This document shows positions 43,821-53,085 of a stretch of 64,000 nt of DNA, piece after piece. Position 1 is the first letter of the stretch. The number at the start of each line of letters is the position of its first letter. The notes under the pieces were generated by a model. The model had not been told where the DNA came from. It searched no databases and saw nothing but the letters and a program-made list of their open reading frames with translations. Location: NCBI RefSeq assembly GCF_028421645.1, contig NZ_CP116887.1:2110001-2174000 (forward strand). The letters are read 5' to 3'. This stretch comes from Aneurinibacillus sp. Ricciae_BoGa-3. GTDB lineage: Bacteria > Bacillota > Bacilli > Aneurinibacillales > Aneurinibacillaceae. Both the position numbers and the translations under genes were made by a program.

Positions 43821-45317
43821 CTATGCTCCTTTTTTCATTTGAGCCAATTCCTTTTTGCCGTTAAATAAATGATCGATTACCGAATTGTGTTCATTCTTAG
43901 CTTTGGCCACGAACAGCGGATTGAGGATAAATACAACCAGGAAGTTGGCCACAAGACCCCAGAAACCTTCGTATATGCCAAACGTAAAATGTGTAGCGTA
44001 AACGGTGAATGTTACAATCAATCCTACAATCAATCCGATAATTGTCGCCTCTTTTGACTGGTTGCGCCAGAATAGACTGATCACGATTGCCGGGAATATT
44101 TGAACCATTCCGGATACACCAAGCAGTTGAAGCGACACAAGAGCAGTCGGGAACAGTAAACCAAACAGCAGAGCTAAACCGATAACAACAAACACCATAA
44201 GCCGGGTTACCAGCGTTAATGTTTTGCCTTCCACCTTCGGATTAATGAGATCACGGTAGATGTTATTGGCGAATAAGTTGGAAGCGCCAATCGCCATAAT
44301 TGAACATGGAATCAGCGAGGCGAGTGCTATGGTTGCGTATGCTAATCCTTGCGGTACCCCTCCGTACGAAACCTGAATGAGGTTAAGGAAGGCGAAGCGC
44401 GGGTCCGTGTTTTTTGGCAGCACCATATACGCTGTGAAGCCAAGGAAAATCACGAGAATTAACACAATGTTATATAACGGCAGCAGCATTGCATTCTTCC
44501 GCAGTGCCTCGGCGCTTTTAGAGGCGAATACCCCGGTAGCAGCATGGGCCCACATAAACAGCGCCAGCGCTGAAACGATAGAAGCGGTAATAAACCAGGG
44601 AATTCCTTTTGGACCTGAGGTTGGTATGGTTAAAAGTTGGGGAGCTTTCTGTGAAATAGCTCCAACCATGTGATTCCAGCTGCCAAAATGAATAATGGGG
44701 AGCGAAATAACCATAAACAGCATAATGGCCCATACGAGAATATCTTTGATAACAGCTGTATAGGTTGGACCTTTTATACCGCTAAAAAATGTATACAGGG
44801 CAACTAAGAAAAACGAACCAATAACAACCACGTTTACGTTAATAAATCCGGTTCCGGCTACCCGGATGGTATCCTGAATCCCACTTAACTGCAAATCGAT
44901 ATACGGAATAAGCATTAACACGCCTACTATGGCTATCAGTGAAGACAAGAGTTTGCTGTTAAAACGACCTTTTGCATAGTCAGCAAGCGTCATAAATTTA
45001 TGAACTTTTGCAACCTTCCAGAGCCTGGGAAGGAAGAAATAAGCGAGAAAATAAGCAAGAATGCAATAGGGGATGGCAAAGAAGGCCGTGCTGCCGCCCT
45101 TAAACGCCGTGCTCGTAAGCCCCAAAAACGTATAGGCTGTATACAGGTCTGCGCCGACCAGGAACCAGACAAGTAAGCTGCCAAACCTTCTGCCGCCTAC
45201 CGACCATTCTTCAACTGAACTCCGGTTAGATTTATTTCTCCCTGATAAAAATCCGATAAGTACCACGGCAAGCACTACAATGATAGTGATCGCCAACGCT
45301 GTTTTATTACCGTGCAT
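43821..45317 (-). CDS. Sodium:solute symporter, monocarboxylate (MctP)-like
   Basis: 498-aa SSS-family carrier with about thirteen helices. VEEWSVGGRRFGSLLVWFLVGADLYTAYTFLG near residues 37-68 and GASNLFANNIYRDL are the landmarks, and resemble the MctP/pantothenate-type branch that imports small organic acids. AGGAGGTC precedes ATG 45317, which overlaps the DUF3311 stop (ATGA). The DUF3311 partner is usual for this subgroup. Confidence 0.88.
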   Translation of the reverse strand: MHGNKTALAITIIVVLAVVLIGFLSGRNKSNRSSVEEWSVGGRRFGSLLVWFLVGADLYTAYTFLGLTSTAFKGGSTAFFAIPYCILAYFLAYFFLPRLWKVAKVHKFMTLADYAKGRFNSKLLSSLIAIVGVLMLIPYIDLQLSGIQDTIRVAGTGFINVNVVVIGSFFLVALYTFFSGIKGPTYTAVIKDILVWAIMLFMVISLPIIHFGSWNHMVGAISQKAPQLLTIPTSGPKGIPWFITASIVSALALFMWAHAATGVFASKSAEALRKNAMLLPLYNIVLILVIFLGFTAYMVLPKNTDPRFAFLNLIQVSYGGVPQGLAYATIALASLIPCSIMAIGASNLFANNIYRDLINPKVEGKTLTLVTRLMVFVVIGLALLFGLLFPTALVSLQLLGVSGMVQIFPAIVISLFWRNQSKEATIIGLIVGLIVTFTVYATHFTFGIYEGFWGLVANFLVVFILNPLFVAKAKNEHNSVIDHLFNGKKELAQMKKGA

Positions 45318-45520
45318 CAATCCAGACCTCCTGATGATTTTTGAAGCTTATAAATGCCAAACGTGCATAACGGGCTTAGTATTATCCATAGGAACAACCA
45401 GAAATGGAGAAAAGGAAGCCCAAATATAATCGGTTTAATCTCGTTGACAAAAGGCAAGGCCGCCAACTGGGATAGAATAGGAAGCAAAATTAGCAAAAAG
45501 ATTATGAATTTTCTACCCAT
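45317..45520 (-). CDS. DUF3311 small membrane protein
   Basis: 67 aa with two membrane helices (FLLILLPILSQLAALPFV and FLHFWLFLWIILSPLCTFGIY). DUF3311 proteins are encoded directly before SSS symporters and are thought to be accessory subunits, similar to the small partner of acetate-type carriers. A GGAGGATT ribosome site precedes ATG 45520. Confidence 0.85.
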   Translation of the reverse strand: MGRKFIIFLLILLPILSQLAALPFVNEIKPIIFGLPFLHFWLFLWIILSPLCTFGIYKLQKSSGGLD

Positions 45521-45787
45521 ATGTAGTGAAATCCTCCTTAAATTATTTGATTAATAAATTATCGAATGTTGAATATGATAACAATTTTTATAAAGCTAGG
45601 CAAGAGAAAAAAACAATTTTTTTTAAAGAATAGTAGAAATTAAAGAGGAAACGCTTACTTTTGTCCGCGGAGGATTGGCTAAGTAAATCCATACAAAACT
45701 ACCAGGGCCGTCACCGTACATTCACAGCCAGATTGTTATGTATAAATCAAATTCAATTTATCTGCTGGATGTATTGCTTTTTGAAGC

Positions 45788-45816
45788 TTGACAATTGTGT
45801 GAAATATTTTTATGAT
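45788..45816 (+). promoter_or_regulatory. SigA promoter of the MFS/SDR operon
   Basis: TTGACA (45788-45793), exactly 17 bp, TATGAT (45811-45816). Near consensus. Confidence 0.8.
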
Positions 45817-45832
45817 AGGCTTTAGAAAGATA

Positions 45833-45846
45833 TGAATACGCTTTCA
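45833..45846 (+). promoter_or_regulatory. cre (CcpA) site
   Basis: TGAATACGCTTTCA matches TGWAANCGNTNWCA with one mismatch. It lies just after the predicted transcription start, where CcpA blocks elongation. Confidence 0.7.
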
Positions 45847-45889
45847 ATTTTTAAAAGGTATAGGCATATGCCTTTTTAAAAGGCTATGT

Positions 45890-45905
45890 TTGCATACGCA
45901 TGCAA
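45890..45905. promoter_or_regulatory. LacI-type operator (copy 1)
   Basis: TTGCATACGCATGCAA, one mismatch from a perfect palindrome and one base different from the copy at 50250-50265. Likely target of the LacI regulator at 49,117. Confidence 0.75.
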
Positions 45906-45986
45906 GAAAATATGCAAGCATACATGTAAACGGATTCATATTATTATAACTTACATGTGGATCATATGATGAGGAGGAAGGATCCT

Positions 45987-47312
45987 GTGAAAAAACCATC
46001 TACGAATACACGTTGGATCGTGATGTTTCTGGTTTTCTTGATCAGTACCGTCAGTTACCTAGATCGGACAAACCTGTCTGTTGCTGCCCCGGTCATTAAA
46101 AAAGAGTTTCACCTTTCGCCTGTGCAGTTAGGGATGATTTTGAGTGCGTTTTCATGGTCTTATGCCATCGCACAAATCCCTGCGGGTATTTTCGCCAACT
46201 GGCTGCGCCCCCGCAAGACTTATTTGTATGGCATGCTGTCCTGGTGCGTTCTGCTTATCCTGACGACGCAGGCTGCATCTTACGGAGCATGGGTGATTTT
46301 CCGCATTCCATTTGGAATTGCTGAAGCCATTACATGGCCAGCTGCGTCCGTTCTGTTAAGCCGCTGGTTTCCAAAAGTTGAATACTCGCAAGCCATGTCA
46401 CTGCAAAATCTTGGTCTGGTAATCGGGGCCGCAATTGCCCCGCCGATCGTTGCCTTTATCCTGGTTAAATGGGGATGGCAGGTAGCCTTTATCATTACAG
46501 GTCTCATTGCCGCCGTTCTTGGTGTGGTGTTTTATTTATATGCCAAGGATAATCCTGAAGATCACCGCGGCGTGTCAAAAGATGAACTGGCGTGGATTAA
46601 GCAAGATGGCAATGAGGTCGAAGAGGATGATTCACCAGCACCCGCCGGTTTATTTTCAATGCTTGTCAAGCGCCCGTCTCTCTGGGCTGCTGGCATGGCA
46701 AACTTCGGATTAGATTTTGTAAACTTTATGTTTTTAACCTGGTATCCTACGTATCTTACGCAAAAATACAATATGACGTTAAGCAAAATGGGTGTGTTGG
46801 CGATGGAACCCTACCTATTCGGCCTAATTACCGTTTTAGGATCAGGTGCAATCGTGCGCCGCATGGTAAACAGAGGGCACGATTCTGTTGCTGCGAGAAA
46901 ACTCGTGATTACTCTCGGGCTCCTGTTGGGTACTGTAACCCTTTTCGTAACACCATACATCAATAATATCTATGCTTCTGTCACCTGCATGTCGCTCGGA
47001 TACGCGTTTGTCATGTCGATCCTCGGCCCAATGTGGTCAACTGCGGCCGAACTGGGTGGCAAAAAAGGAGCCGGATTTGTCAGCGGTTTTGTAAATTTCG
47101 TTGGAAATGTCGGGGGAATTCTATCTCCACTGCTAATGGGGTATGTTCTCCAGTATTTTAATAGTTTCACGCCTGCTATTTTAATCTCTGCAGGTGTAAC
47201 ACTGGTATGTGCATTCCTATTCTTTATCCTTTATCGTGTGCGTGATGATAACGCAATCGTCAATGAATTTATGAAGAAAAATAGTCCTTCAGATAAAACA
47301 TTTTCGGCGTAA
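45987..47312 (+). CDS. MFS transporter, ACS (hexuronate/sugar-acid) type
   Basis: Twelve-helix carrier of 441 aa. LISTVSYLDRTNLSVAAPVIKKEFHLSP is the ACS signature, followed by FGIAEAITWPAASVLLSRWFP. GTG 45987 with GGAGGAAGG 8 nt before it is preferred; ATG 45957 lies before that site. First gene of the LacI/CcpA-controlled operon, so it should import the inducing substrate, probably a sugar acid, organic acid or sulfonated polyol. Confidence 0.9.
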   Translation: MKKPSTNTRWIVMFLVFLISTVSYLDRTNLSVAAPVIKKEFHLSPVQLGMILSAFSWSYAIAQIPAGIFANWLRPRKTYLYGMLSWCVLLILTTQAASYGAWVIFRIPFGIAEAITWPAASVLLSRWFPKVEYSQAMSLQNLGLVIGAAIAPPIVAFILVKWGWQVAFIITGLIAAVLGVVFYLYAKDNPEDHRGVSKDELAWIKQDGNEVEEDDSPAPAGLFSMLVKRPSLWAAGMANFGLDFVNFMFLTWYPTYLTQKYNMTLSKMGVLAMEPYLFGLITVLGSGAIVRRMVNRGHDSVAARKLVITLGLLLGTVTLFVTPYINNIYASVTCMSLGYAFVMSILGPMWSTAAELGGKKGAGFVSGFVNFVGNVGGILSPLLMGYVLQYFNSFTPAILISAGVTLVCAFLFFILYRVRDDNAIVNEFMKKNSPSDKTFSA

Positions 47313-47339
47313 TGCCAAGACGGGAAATGGGGAAACAGG

Positions 47340-48101
47340 ATGGCTTATTTTGAGGAGATAAAAGGACAAAAAGTAATCGTTACGGGCGGTTCCAAAGGTA
47401 TAGGAAAAGATATTGCCGTGTCTTTTGCCAGGCTTGGGGCGGATGTCCTCATAACCGGCAGGGATGAGTCGTCTCTCGTATCTGCAGTGGATGAACTAAC
47501 GCGGCTTAACCCTAACTGTTCTTATTTGGTGGCAGATATGCAGCGGGTACAAAGCGTGCAGGAAATGGTAGATGAGGCCTTCTCCCGATTAGGCGGGTTG
47601 GATATTGTCGTCAATAACGCAGGTATCAATATTGCCAAACCTGCAATGGACGTCACAGAAGAAGACTGGGACCGTATTATCGATACCAATTTAAAAGGAA
47701 CATTCTTTTGTTCCCAGCGCGCAGGAAAGTATATGATTCCGCACAAGCGAGGCAAAATTATCAACATTGTGTCACAGATGGCCTTCGTGGGCTACGTGAA
47801 ACGTTCTGCATACTGCTCGAGCAAGGGTGGGGCCGTTCAATTAACGAAAGCGTTAGCGATTGAGTGGGCACCGCATAACATTAAAGTCAATGCGGTCGCT
47901 CCCACTTTTATTGAAACAGAGTTAACCAAATCAATGTTTAGTGACGAATCATTCTATGAGGATGTGTTGCGGAGAATTCCCCTTGGAAAATTGGCGCAGC
48001 CGTCCGATGTGACTGGAGCTGTGTTATTCCTGTCATCCGACCTGGCGAATTTTGTCACGGGTGAAACGATTCGTGTAGATGGCGGCTGGACCGCGATTTA
48101 G
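47340..48101 (+). CDS. SDR-family oxidoreductase
   Basis: Classical short-chain dehydrogenase of 253 aa: TGGSKGIG (residues 15-22) binds NAD(P), NNAG (92-95), Ser145 and the YCSSK motif give the catalytic Ser-Tyr158-Lys162, and DGGW closes the chain. 27 bp after the MFS stop. Similar to 2-keto-sugar-acid (gluconate 5-dehydrogenase-type) reductases; oxidation of a hydroxyl on the imported compound is likely. Confidence 0.9.
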   Translation: MAYFEEIKGQKVIVTGGSKGIGKDIAVSFARLGADVLITGRDESSLVSAVDELTRLNPNCSYLVADMQRVQSVQEMVDEAFSRLGGLDIVVNNAGINIAKPAMDVTEEDWDRIIDTNLKGTFFCSQRAGKYMIPHKRGKIINIVSQMAFVGYVKRSAYCSSKGGAVQLTKALAIEWAPHNIKVNAVAPTFIETELTKSMFSDESFYEDVLRRIPLGKLAQPSDVTGAVLFLSSDLANFVTGETIRVDGGWTAI

Positions 48102-48125
48102 CAACTTTATTTTGGGGGGATGGCT

Positions 48126-49079
48126 ATGTCAGCTGAAAAACTGTCCATACTGGGTGCGGGAACGATGGGGCACTCGATTGCGCTATCAGCAGCGATGTCG
48201 GGGATGTCCGTTACGGTTTGGGGAAATAGTGAAGCAGATATCGCACGTGGGCAACAAGGGATAGCGGAAAAGTTGGCTATTCTACGCAAGCACGACGTCA
48301 TTCATGAGTCGCAAGCGGATGCTAGCAAAGAAAGAGTCGTCTTCACCATTGCGATGGAAGATTGTATCCGGGATGCCACCTTTATCATCGAAGCGGTTCC
48401 CGAAATACTAGAGTTAAAGCAAGACTTATATGAACAGTTGGACGAACAGTGTGAACGCAAGGTCATTCTTGCAAGCAATACGTCGGGGTTGAGCCCGACG
48501 GCCATTTCAGCCCGGATGCGGCATCCGGAGCGCATGGTTGTGACGCATTTCTGGAACCCCGGCCACTTGATTCCGCTTGTCGAAGTGGTACGCGGGGAGC
48601 ACACAGCCGATCTCACCGTGGAGCGGGCATTGGCCGTTTTAAGAACAATGAATAAAAGACCGATTGAAGTGAAGAAGGATATCCTAGGCTCAATTGGCAA
48701 CCGGCTGCAGTATGCGCTTTTCCGTGAAGCCCAATACATTCTCCAGCAGGGTGTTGCAACCATGGAGGATATTGATGCAGCTGTCCGATACAGCATAGGG
48801 CGCCGCCTGCCTGTTACGGGGCCGTTCATGACGGCTGATATGGGTGGCCTCGATGTGTTCCATTCGATAAGCAGCTATCTTTTCCCGGATCTCAGCACGG
48901 AACAGGCGTCGCTTCCTGCCATGCGAGAATTAGTGGACGCGGGCAAATTCGGGCAGAAAAACGGCGAGGGCTTTTATAAATGGACGAAAGAATTCTCCGA
49001 TAAAATGAATGAGGAACGCGAGAAGGAACTAATAGAATGGTTAAAAAAGGACCTTCAACGTATGAATGCTACGTTATGA
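48126..49079 (+). CDS. 3-hydroxyacyl-CoA dehydrogenase family protein (L-gulonate/carnitine-dehydrogenase-like)
   Basis: 317 aa with dinucleotide-binding ILGAGTMGHSIAL (residues 8-20), EAVPE (89-93), SNTSGLS and catalytic His141 in VVTHFWNPGHLIPLVEVV. The C-terminal helical domain has GSIGNRLQYALFREA. A single domain pair without hydratase suggests a small free hydroxy acid and not an acyl-CoA as substrate. GGGGGG ends 7 nt before ATG 48126; ATG 48120 is too close. Its frame ends just before lacI. Confidence 0.86.
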   Translation: MSAEKLSILGAGTMGHSIALSAAMSGMSVTVWGNSEADIARGQQGIAEKLAILRKHDVIHESQADASKERVVFTIAMEDCIRDATFIIEAVPEILELKQDLYEQLDEQCERKVILASNTSGLSPTAISARMRHPERMVVTHFWNPGHLIPLVEVVRGEHTADLTVERALAVLRTMNKRPIEVKKDILGSIGNRLQYALFREAQYILQQGVATMEDIDAAVRYSIGRRLPVTGPFMTADMGGLDVFHSISSYLFPDLSTEQASLPAMRELVDAGKFGQKNGEGFYKWTKEFSDKMNEEREKELIEWLKKDLQRMNATL

Positions 49080-49116
49080 TATAATCAAGAAAAATCAACG
49101 ATCGGGGGCGGAAAAT

Positions 49117-50121
49117 TTGGAGAGAAATGTGACGGCTTTTGATGTTGCCAAGCATCTGGGCGTTTCCCAATCTACCGTTTCCCGGGTATTTACCGCAGGT
49201 GCAAGCGTATCAGAAACTACCCGAAAAAGGGTGCTTGCGGCGGCGAAAGAATTGGGATACCGCCCGAATGCACTGGCGAGGAGTTTAAGTACGAAGCGAA
49301 CCAATATAATCGGACTTGTAATGGGGGATACCAAAAACCCGTTTTATCCAGCTGTGTTGAGCAAGTTTTCCGGGGAGTTGCGGAAAAGGGGTTTCCATGT
49401 TTTATTAGTCAATGCACAGAGCGATACCATTCAAAGCGAAGAGGTTTTGCAGTTTTTAGAGTACAATGTTGCGGGTGTAGTTGTCACAGATGCCCTTCTG
49501 TCCTCGTCTATCGCTGCGCATTTTATGGATAACCACATTCCGATTGTTTTATTTAACCGCCATAACCAGATTCCCATGTGCCACACGGTTTGCTGTGATA
49601 ATATGCACGGGGGATTTGAGATTGGGGAATATTTAATAGCAAAAGGACACCGGCGGCTTGCATTCATTGCTGGCAGCCCCAATACATCCACAAGCCTGGA
49701 GCGAGAGACGGGATTCCGGGAAGCGCTGGTGAAGCACGGCTATCATCTGATTACGGATTGCGGCCATTATTCCTACGAAGGCGGGAGTGAAGCGGCTGTT
49801 CGTCTGTTAAAAAGCGTTGACCCGCCTGATGCGATATTTTGTGCCAATGACATTATGGCACTTGGTGTGATCGATGCCGCGAAGCAAATGGGCTTACGTG
49901 TTCCTTATGATGTTTCCGTTGTAGGATTTGATGATATTGATCTGGCAGCGTGGTCGGCGTATTCGCTGACAACCTGGCAGCAGCCTGTCAATGAAATGAT
50001 TGCCTATACGATCGATCTATTGCTAGGTGATAGCAACGGAAACTCAAATCAGTGTGAAACTGAGTGCAAATGGATCAAAGGCCTATTAGTGGAACGGGGT
50101 TCAGTCAGACAGAAACACTAG
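49117..50121 (+). CDS. LacI-family transcriptional regulator
   Basis: 334 aa. HTH with hinge helix at residues 5-60 (AFDVAKHLGVSQSTVSRVF and LGYRPNALARSLSTKRTNIIG), followed by a periplasmic-binding-protein-like effector domain (GLVMGDTKNPFYPAV, FCANDIMALGVIDAAKQMG, VVGFDDIDLAAW). TTG 49117 behind GGGGGCGGA is chosen so that the protein starts right before the HTH. Encoded in the middle of the regulon it probably controls, through TTGCATACGTATGCAA-type sites at 45,890 and 50,250. Confidence 0.92.
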   Translation: MERNVTAFDVAKHLGVSQSTVSRVFTAGASVSETTRKRVLAAAKELGYRPNALARSLSTKRTNIIGLVMGDTKNPFYPAVLSKFSGELRKRGFHVLLVNAQSDTIQSEEVLQFLEYNVAGVVVTDALLSSSIAAHFMDNHIPIVLFNRHNQIPMCHTVCCDNMHGGFEIGEYLIAKGHRRLAFIAGSPNTSTSLERETGFREALVKHGYHLITDCGHYSYEGGSEAAVRLLKSVDPPDAIFCANDIMALGVIDAAKQMGLRVPYDVSVVGFDDIDLAAWSAYSLTTWQQPVNEMIAYTIDLLLGDSNGNSNQCETECKWIKGLLVERGSVRQKH

Positions 50122-50160
50122 CTGCTGATCCAGTAGCTAGTGTTCAGAGCCATTTTGATC

Positions 50161-50187
50161 TTGACAAAATAATACAGCAGCTATAAT
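50161..50187 (+). promoter_or_regulatory. SigA promoter of the HisD/ALDH/ADH operon
   Basis: Perfect hexamers TTGACA (50161-50166) and TATAAT (50182-50187), but with a short 15-bp spacer. Confidence 0.55.
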
Positions 50188-50197
50188 CTACTAATAA

Positions 50198-50211
50198 TGA
50201 ATGCGTTTGCA
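50198..50211 (+). promoter_or_regulatory. cre (CcpA)-like site
   Basis: TGAATGCGTTTGCA, two mismatches from TGWAANCGNTNWCA, placed after the promoter as at 45,833. Confidence 0.5.
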
Positions 50212-50249
50212 TAAATATTATTTTCTTGAATAGATTTTTTTACCCGATG

Positions 50250-50265
50250 TTGCATACGTATGCAA
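50250..50265. promoter_or_regulatory. LacI-type operator (copy 2)
   Basis: TTGCATACGTATGCAA is a perfect 16-bp palindrome with the CG centre typical of LacI-family operators, 30 bp before the HisD-like gene. Confidence 0.8.
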
Positions 50266-50294
50266 AACAGAAGAAATAGGAGGAGAAAAATAGA

Positions 50295-51584
50295 ATGGCA
50301 AAATTTCTGAAAGTAGGCAAAAGTAAGTCTGAACTGGCAAAAGCGGATGCGCAGGTAAGGGAAACGGTACAGCAGATTCTAGCGGATGTGCAGGAGAGAG
50401 GAGACGCAGCGGTTCGCGAGCTGTCAGCTAAGTTTGATAAGTGGTCACCTGAAAGCCTTCAGCTGTCTCGCGAACAAATTGATGAAATTGTGGCGAGTAT
50501 TCCGAAACAGACGCTGGAAGACATTAAGTTTGCTCAGGCGAATGTAAGGAGATTTGCGGAAGCTCAAAAATCGGCTCTCCGTGACATAGAAGTGGAAACG
50601 CTTCCGGGCGTAACGCTGGGCCATAAGAATATCCCCGTAAACAGCGTTGGCTGCTACATTCCGGGTGGAAGATACCCAATGGTCGCCTCCGCCCACATGA
50701 GCGTATTGACTGCCAAAGTGGCAGGCGTCAAGCGAGTGATTGCCTGCACACCTCCGATTAACGGACAGATTCCGGCAGCAACGGTTGCCGCGATGGCGTT
50801 AGCCGGGGCCGACGAAATCTTTATTATGGGCGGCGTTCAAGCCATGGCAGCCATGGGGCTTGGAACCGAAACGATCGCCCCGGTGGATATGCTGGTCGGG
50901 CCGGGTAATGCCTTTGTTGCCGAAGCAAAGCGGCAGCTGTTCGGCAAAGTTGGCATTGATCTTCTGGCAGGTCCAACAGAAACGCTTGTTATTGCCGATG
51001 AAACGGCTGACGCAGAAATGATAGCGACTGACCTGCTAGGCCAGGCTGAACACGGACCTACTTCCCCCTGCTCTCTCATTACGACCTCTGAAAAACTGGC
51101 ACAAGAAACGCTAGTTGAAATCGAGCGCCAGCTTGCATCTCTTCCCACAGCAGATGTAGCGCGCGTAGCCTGGGAGGACAACGGCATTATTATCCTGGTG
51201 GACAGCTTGGAAGAAGCTGTTATCGAAGCGGATAAACTGGCGTATGAACATGTAGAGGTGCTGACCGAGAATCCTCACTACTTCCTCGACAACATGACCA
51301 ACTTCGGCGCACTCTTCCTTGGACCGGAAACAAACGTAGCGTACGGGGACAAAGTGATAGGAACGAATCATACCCTGCCAACTAAAGGAGCCGCACGCTA
51401 TACAGGCGGACTGTGGGTAGGCAAGTTCATAAAAACCTGCACATACCAAAAAGTAAAGCCGGAAGCCAGCGCAACGATAGGTGAATATTGTGCCCGCCTG
51501 TGCGAATTAGAAAACTTCGCCGGCCACGCTGAACAGGCGAAGCTGCGTGTTCGCAGGTATGGAAAAACTCCCGTAACGAAATAG
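50295..51584 (+). CDS. Histidinol dehydrogenase family protein, catabolic (HpsN-like)
   Basis: 429-aa HisD-family NAD+-dependent dehydrogenase. [55 protein letters not shown] and [15 protein letters not shown] are the main family segments. It lies in a LacI-controlled catabolic operon with no his genes, so it is not for histidine synthesis. The related HpsN oxidises 2,3-dihydroxypropane-1-sulfonate to sulfolactate in two steps; other relatives oxidise different alcohols. Start ATG 50295 follows AGGAGGAG. Substrate unproven. Confidence 0.85.
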   Translation: MAKFLKVGKSKSELAKADAQVRETVQQILADVQERGDAAVRELSAKFDKWSPESLQLSREQIDEIVASIPKQTLEDIKFAQANVRRFAEAQKSALRDIEVETLPGVTLGHKNIPVNSVGCYIPGGRYPMVASAHMSVLTAKVAGVKRVIACTPPINGQIPAATVAAMALAGADEIFIMGGVQAMAAMGLGTETIAPVDMLVGPGNAFVAEAKRQLFGKVGIDLLAGPTETLVIADETADAEMIATDLLGQAEHGPTSPCSLITTSEKLAQETLVEIERQLASLPTADVARVAWEDNGIIILVDSLEEAVIEADKLAYEHVEVLTENPHYFLDNMTNFGALFLGPETNVAYGDKVIGTNHTLPTKGAARYTGGLWVGKFIKTCTYQKVKPEASATIGEYCARLCELENFAGHAEQAKLRVRRYGKTPVTK

Positions 51585-51628
51585 GCAACGAAATCAAAGC
51601 GTTTTACCAGGAGACGGAGGGATATCAA

Positions 51629-53068
51629 ATGGCAACCACCCAAAAAACACTTCATCAATATGGCTTACTGTTTAATGGGGCATGGAGAGAAACAGACGAC
51701 ACATTCAGTGTCGTCCATAAACATACAGGTGAAGAAATCGCACGCATTGGCAAAGCGTCCAGACAGGATGTACAGGACGCGATTAACGACGCCCAAGCAA
51801 CATTTAAGACAAACAAACTTACACCTATCCAGCGGTATGACATCCTTATGCGCGCCGCGGAATTATTTCAAGCAAGAAAAGAGGAACTGGCACTCATTAT
51901 CGTCCAGGAAGTTGGGAAGGTACTGAAAGATGCGCGGGGAGAAATTGACCGCGGGATCCAAACGCTTATCGCTTCTGCAGAAGAGGCCAAACGCATTGCT
52001 GGCATTGGCGTTCCACTATCCCAGCCTGGTTTTGACGGTAAGATGGCCTTTACCGTACGGGTGCCTGTTGGCGTGATCGGCGCCATCACGCCTTTCAACT
52101 ATCCGTTTAATTTGACGCTTCATAAAGTTGGGCCGGCCATCGCAGCAGGAAATACGGTTGTGTTGAAGCCGGCAGAAATGACACCGATTATTGCTTGTAA
52201 GATTGCAGATATCTTCCTGGAAGCTGGGCTGCCCGCCGGATATTTAAATGTGGTCAATGGCTTTGGCCAGGAAACGGGCCAATATTTATTAGAAGACGAG
52301 CGGATTGCGATGTATACCTTTACCGGAAGCCCCGGAGTGGGCCGGCATATTAAAAGTGTAACCGGTATCCGCAAAGTTACCCTGGAGCTGGGAAACAATT
52401 CGCCAAACATCGTGCACGTTGATGCGCCTGACGTAGAGAAGGCGGCTGAGCTTTGTGTGACCAGAGGCGTTGGCAATAACGGGCAAGCATGCATTTCCGT
52501 ACAGCGCGTTTACGTTCATCGGGATATATACGATAAATTCATTGAAGCGGCAGTAAACGTTGCAAAAGCGTTAAAAGTTGGAGACCCGGAAGATCCAGCC
52601 ACAGATGTGGGTCCCATGATTTCTGAAAAAGAAGCCAAACGGGTGGAAAGCTGGATTGAAGAAGCCGTCCAGCAGGGGGCGAATATTGCATTCGGTGGCA
52701 AACGGAACGGCGCCATCTTTGAGCCAACTATCCTTTCCAGCGTACAGCCTGAAATGAAGGTCATGTGCCAGGAAATTTTTGCTCCTGTTATCAATGTTGT
52801 TCCTTATCAGGATATTGAAGAGGCTTTTGCCTGGGCCAATGATACGTGCTTTGGCTTACAGGTGGGCTTCTTTACTTCTAATCTTCAGCTGGCGATGCGC
52901 GCCACACAAGAATTAGAATTTGGCGGCGTTATTATTAATGATGTGTCCACAACGCGCGCGGATGTCATGCCTTACGGCGGCGTCAAGGATAGCGGCATTG
53001 GACGAGAAGGCCCTCGTTTTGCGATTCAAGAAATGACAGACGAACGCATTATTGTGATTAATTTGTAG
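51629..53068 (+). CDS. NAD(P)-dependent aldehyde dehydrogenase
   Basis: 479 aa. NAD site FTGSPGVGRHIK (231-242), general base Glu253 in LELGNN, and nucleophile Cys288 in NNGQACIS are present; the last motif deviates from the usual NAGQxC by having NNGQAC. VPVGVIGAITPFNYPFNL is the conserved N-terminal loop. ATG 51629 follows GGAGACGGAGGGATATCAA. It would oxidise a small hydroxy- or sulfo-aldehyde formed by the neighbouring dehydrogenases. Confidence 0.92.
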   Translation: MATTQKTLHQYGLLFNGAWRETDDTFSVVHKHTGEEIARIGKASRQDVQDAINDAQATFKTNKLTPIQRYDILMRAAELFQARKEELALIIVQEVGKVLKDARGEIDRGIQTLIASAEEAKRIAGIGVPLSQPGFDGKMAFTVRVPVGVIGAITPFNYPFNLTLHKVGPAIAAGNTVVLKPAEMTPIIACKIADIFLEAGLPAGYLNVVNGFGQETGQYLLEDERIAMYTFTGSPGVGRHIKSVTGIRKVTLELGNNSPNIVHVDAPDVEKAAELCVTRGVGNNGQACISVQRVYVHRDIYDKFIEAAVNVAKALKVGDPEDPATDVGPMISEKEAKRVESWIEEAVQQGANIAFGGKRNGAIFEPTILSSVQPEMKVMCQEIFAPVINVVPYQDIEEAFAWANDTCFGLQVGFFTSNLQLAMRATQELEFGGVIINDVSTTRADVMPYGGVKDSGIGREGPRFAIQEMTDERIIVINL

Positions 53069-53085
53069 AGAGAGGAAAGAGAGAG

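Larger units (their letters stand above)
45521..45986. other. Divergent control region of SSS symporter and MFS regulon
   Basis: 466 bp with no gene. It holds the SigA promoter, cre and LacI-type operator listed separately, a 12-bp palindrome AGGCATATGCCT at 45862-45873, and extra TGCAAGCAT half sites at 45913-45921. Confidence 0.7.
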
